Positions 5,462 to 7,401 of a stretch of DNA of 7,401 nt are shown piece after piece. A model generated the notes under the pieces. The model saw only the letters and a program-made list of their open reading frames with translations. It had not been told where the DNA came from and did not search any database. This DNA is from Anaerofilum sp. (GTDB lineage Bacteria > Bacillota > Clostridia > Oscillospirales > Ruminococcaceae): positions 1 to 7,401 of the forward strand of contig JAHHUF010000087.1 in NCBI GenBank assembly GCA_020024115.1, given 5' to 3'. Positions within the stretch are counted from its first letter, which is position 1. Each line of letters starts with the position of its first letter. Position numbers and translations under genes: made by a program.

Positions 5462-5491
5462 TTGAAAAATTTTATGCAATACCAGTATAAT
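5462..5491 (+). promoter_or_regulatory. Promoter of the CofE-like gene
   Basis: TTGAAA (5462-5467) and a perfect TATAAT (5486-5491) are 18 bp apart. The start would be near 5498, giving a leader of about 60 nt without obvious structure. The ribosome binding site before the gene is an unusual G-run (ATGGGGGTAAG, ending about 6 nt from the ATG). Confidence 0.6.
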
Positions 5492-5559
5492 AAATTGCGT
5501 ATGATTTACTTTTAAATTTGAACCACTGTGTTTGAATTTTATTTAATGGGGGTAAGAAA

Positions 5560-6756
5560 ATGGAAAGAATGATTGGAACTGTTTGTCGTGGTGTCCGTGC
5601 ACCAATTATTCGTGAAGGTGATGACATTGCTCAAATTGTAGTGGATTGTGTGTTGAAAGCATCCGAAGAAAATTTCACCATTCAAGACCGTGATGTTGTT
5701 GCAGTTACTGAGGCGGTTGTGGCACGTGCACAGGGCAACTATGCAAGTGTGGATGCCATTGCAAAAGATGTAAACGCAAAATTTGGAGATGCAACAGTGG
5801 GTGTGCTGTTCCCGATTTTGAGCCGTAACCGTTTTGCAATTTGTCTGCGTGGTATTGCAAAGGGCTGCAAAAAAATTGTGTTGATGCTCAGCTATCCCTC
5901 TGATGAAGTGGGCAACCATCTGATTGATTTGGATGTTATGGACGAAAAAGGTGTAAACCCATGGACAGATGTTCTCACCGAAGAAAAATATCGTGAGTTG
6001 TTTGGCTATGAAAAGCATGTATTCACTGGTGTGGACTATGTGGAATACTACAAACAACTGATTCAGGATTGCGGTGCAGAGGTTGAGGTTATTTTTGCCA
6101 ACAACCCTAAAGCAATTTTGAACTACACCAAAAATATTTTAAATTGCGACATTCATACCCGTGCACGCACAAAGCGTTTGCTCCAGCAGGTTGGCGCAGA
6201 AAAAGTGTACAGTCTGGATGACATCATGACACAGAGCATTGATGGCAGCGGATATAATGACAAATATGGTTTGTTGGGTTCTAACAAGGCAACAGAAGAC
6301 AGTGTAAAACTGTTCCCTGTCAATGGACAGCCCATTGTTGACCGTATTCACGCATTGCTGCAAGAAAAGACTGGCAAAAATGTTGAAGTTATGATTTATG
6401 GCGATGGCGCATTCAAAGACCCTGTCGGCAAAATTTGGGAGTTGGCTGACCCAGTGGTTTCTCCTGCTTATACCGCAGGTTTGGAGGGAACCCCCAACGA
6501 AGTGAAACTGAAATATCTTGCAGACAATGATTTTAGCGATTTGTCCGGTGATGAGCTGAAAGATGCAATCTCCAATTACATTCGTGAAAAAGATGAAAAG
6601 GCTGCAAGTTTGGTTGGCAGCATGGTAACACAGGGAACAACTCCTCGTCGTTTGACCGATTTGATTGGCTCTTTGTGCGATTTGACCAGTGGTAGTGGTG
6701 ATAAGGGTACTCCTATCATCTACATTCAAGGTTATTTTGACAACTACACTAAATAA
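5560..6756 (+). CDS. CofE-like protein (coenzyme F420-0:L-glutamate ligase family)
   Basis: The 398-residue protein begins MERMIGTVCRGVRAPIIREGDDI and carries the family's IQDRDVVAVTEAVVARAQGNY segment (41-61), FPILSRNRFAICLRGIAKG (84-102), LMLSYPSDEVGNHLID (108-123), DGSGYNDKYGLLGSNKA (228-244) and YGDGAFKDPVGKIWELADP (280-298). Archaeal and actinobacterial CofE (about 250 residues) adds glutamates to F420-0 by gamma-linkage with GTP and Mg2+ or Mn2+. This one is much longer and diverges after about residue 110, resembling the roughly 400-residue Clostridia version. These bacteria are not known to make F420, and no F420 genes are nearby, so the true substrate is unknown; a gamma-glutamyl or folate-type ligation is possible. 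It is soluble and stands alone with its own promoter and terminator. The start is fixed by the conserved N-terminus. Family assignment is firm, activity is not. Confidence 0.8.
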   Translation: MERMIGTVCRGVRAPIIREGDDIAQIVVDCVLKASEENFTIQDRDVVAVTEAVVARAQGNYASVDAIAKDVNAKFGDATVGVLFPILSRNRFAICLRGIAKGCKKIVLMLSYPSDEVGNHLIDLDVMDEKGVNPWTDVLTEEKYRELFGYEKHVFTGVDYVEYYKQLIQDCGAEVEVIFANNPKAILNYTKNILNCDIHTRARTKRLLQQVGAEKVYSLDDIMTQSIDGSGYNDKYGLLGSNKATEDSVKLFPVNGQPIVDRIHALLQEKTGKNVEVMIYGDGAFKDPVGKIWELADPVVSPAYTAGLEGTPNEVKLKYLADNDFSDLSGDELKDAISNYIREKDEKAASLVGSMVTQGTTPRRLTDLIGSLCDLTSGSGDKGTPIIYIQGYFDNYTK

Positions 6757-6768
6757 GTTTTAAACTTC

Positions 6769-6806
6769 AAAGCCCTCCTTTGCAAAATCTGTAAAGGAGG
6801 GCTTTT
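6769..6806 (+). terminator. Intrinsic terminator of the CofE-like gene
   Basis: AAAGCCCTCCTTT (6769-6781) pairs perfectly with AAAGGAGGGCTTT (6793-6805), 13 bp, and can add a G/T and a C/G pair into the 11-nt loop. It ends in TTTT (6803-6806). It lies 12 bp after the CofE-like stop codon and just before the next promoter, so the two plus-strand genes are separate units. Confidence 0.88.
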
Positions 6807-6816
6807 GGTATAAATC

Positions 6817-6845
6817 TTGACTTTTTTTGACAAAGTCCATACAAT
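6817..6845 (+). promoter_or_regulatory. Promoter of the Nudix gene
   Basis: TTGACT (6817-6822) and TACAAT (6840-6845) are 17 bp apart. The predicted start near 6852 leaves a leader of only about 20 nt with the ribosome binding site GAGAGGGGG at 6857-6865, 6 nt before the ATG. Confidence 0.7.
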
Positions 6846-6871
6846 AAACCATAACAGAGAGGGGGCATACT

Positions 6872-7321
6872 ATGGACAGAACAGAACGCGTTGAGTTGGC
6901 TACCATTTGCCTTGTGTATCAAGATACTAAAATTTTAATGCAAAATCGCACAAAGTCTGACTGGAAAGGCTATGCTTTGCCAGGCGGACACATTGAGCCC
7001 GGCGAATCGGTGGTAGAGTCAGTCATTCGTGAGGTAAAAGAAGAAACAGGATTGAAAATTGAAAATCCTGTTTTGTGCGGCATCAAGCAATTTCCCATTA
7101 AAAATGGAAGATATATGATTTTTTTGTTTAAAACAAACGAATTTTCAGGCACTTTGGTTTCTTCCGAAGAAGGGGAAATGAGTTGGGTAGAACGCAATGA
7201 TATTCCCAAACTAGACACCGTAGCAGATTTTGCAGAATTGCTGCAAGTGATGGAAGATGACAGCTTGTCAGAGTTTTATTATCGTGTTCAAGATGGGGAC
7301 TGGAATCTGGAACTGCATTGA
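6872..7321 (+). CDS. Nudix hydrolase (MutT / 8-oxo-dGTP diphosphatase-like)
   Basis: The 149-residue cytoplasmic protein cleaves a nucleoside diphosphate linked to another moiety; relatives of this size often remove oxidised dGTP or other modified nucleotides. A complete Nudix box GX5EX7REUXEEXGU is present: G39, E45, then R53 E54 V55 and E57 E58 T59 G60 L61, the glutamates binding Mg2+. The order VELATICLVYQDTKILMQNR, then ALPGGHIEPGE, then a C-terminal WVERNDIPKL stretch is the usual MutT-like layout. The C-terminal FYYRVQDGDWNLELH is not diagnostic. The start has a strong ribosome binding site and its own promoter. No clear terminator follows; only a T-run (7322-7328) without a stem. The exact substrate cannot be read from sequence. 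Confidence 0.93.
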   Translation: MDRTERVELATICLVYQDTKILMQNRTKSDWKGYALPGGHIEPGESVVESVIREVKEETGLKIENPVLCGIKQFPIKNGRYMIFLFKTNEFSGTLVSSEEGEMSWVERNDIPKLDTVADFAELLQVMEDDSLSEFYYRVQDGDWNLELH

Positions 7322-7353
7322 TTTTTTTAATAAAAGTGTGCAATCCCTAAATA

Positions 7354-7380
7354 GTGTATACACGAGTAATATGATATAAT
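7354..7380 (+). promoter_or_regulatory. Extended -10 promoter with adjacent 10-bp palindrome, for a gene beyond the window
   Basis: TGATATAAT (7372-7380) is a perfect -10 box with the extended TG, while no good -35 hexamer is present. Immediately upstream GTGTATACAC (7354-7363) is a perfect palindrome placed where the -35 and spacer would be, a position typical for repressor or activator binding. AGGA at 7391-7394 is a possible ribosome binding site for a gene starting just after the right edge. Confidence 0.5.
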
Positions 7381-7401
7381 AAGACCATCAGGACAGAAAG
7401 A

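Noticed and set aside
6139..6729. Minus-strand ORF opposite the CofE-like gene, and the similar one at 5539-6057
   Set aside because: Both are Cys/Thr/Asn-rich mirror ORFs without binding sites, inside a clearly conserved plus-strand protein.
6827..6832. TTGACA as the -35 box of the Nudix promoter
   Set aside because: It is only 7 bp from the -10 box; TTGACT at 6817 has the correct 17-bp spacing.

Overview
The window looks like chromosomal DNA of a low-to-moderate-GC Firmicute, probably a gut-type Clostridium relative (Ruminococcaceae/Oscillospiraceae-like). This is inferred from purine-rich Shine-Dalgarno sites, TTGACA/TATAAT-type promoters, intrinsic terminators, a MetRS with a C-terminal tRNA-binding domain, and a CofE-like protein of about 400 residues. 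No rRNA, tRNA, CRISPR array or intact insertion sequence is visible.

The left half (1-3996) is read on the minus strand. A good promoter at 3969-3996 drives metG (methionyl-tRNA synthetase). metG is followed without a gap by a TatD-family metal hydrolase (TGATG stop/start overlap) and, 20 bp on, by an unrecognised 75-residue acidic protein. A perfect 15-bp hairpin ends this unit. Only 34 bp beyond it starts a MATE-family efflux transporter, cut by the window's left edge after 265 residues. The transporter has no room for a promoter of its own after the hairpin, so it may depend on read-through.

The middle (3997-5559) is the accessory-looking part. It has one AT-rich minus-strand gene (4329-5117) whose C-terminal third matches the DUF2185/Imm33 immunity-protein family, with an unassigned N-terminal region. 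It is flanked by a bidirectional terminator (4100-4137) and by a 220-nt leader. That leader holds an extended -10 promoter enclosed in an inverted repeat, two tiny ORFs, and a strong minus-strand terminator placed BEFORE the gene. This is the layout of a transcription attenuator and the most unusual thing in the window.

The right half (5462-7401) is read on the plus strand. A CofE-like (F420-0:gamma-glutamyl ligase family) protein has its own promoter and terminator. A Nudix hydrolase follows, also with its own promoter. At the right edge, an extended -10 promoter next to a 10-bp palindrome announces another gene beyond the window.

The genes do not form one pathway. metG-tatD is a conserved housekeeping pairing; the other genes are independent units.
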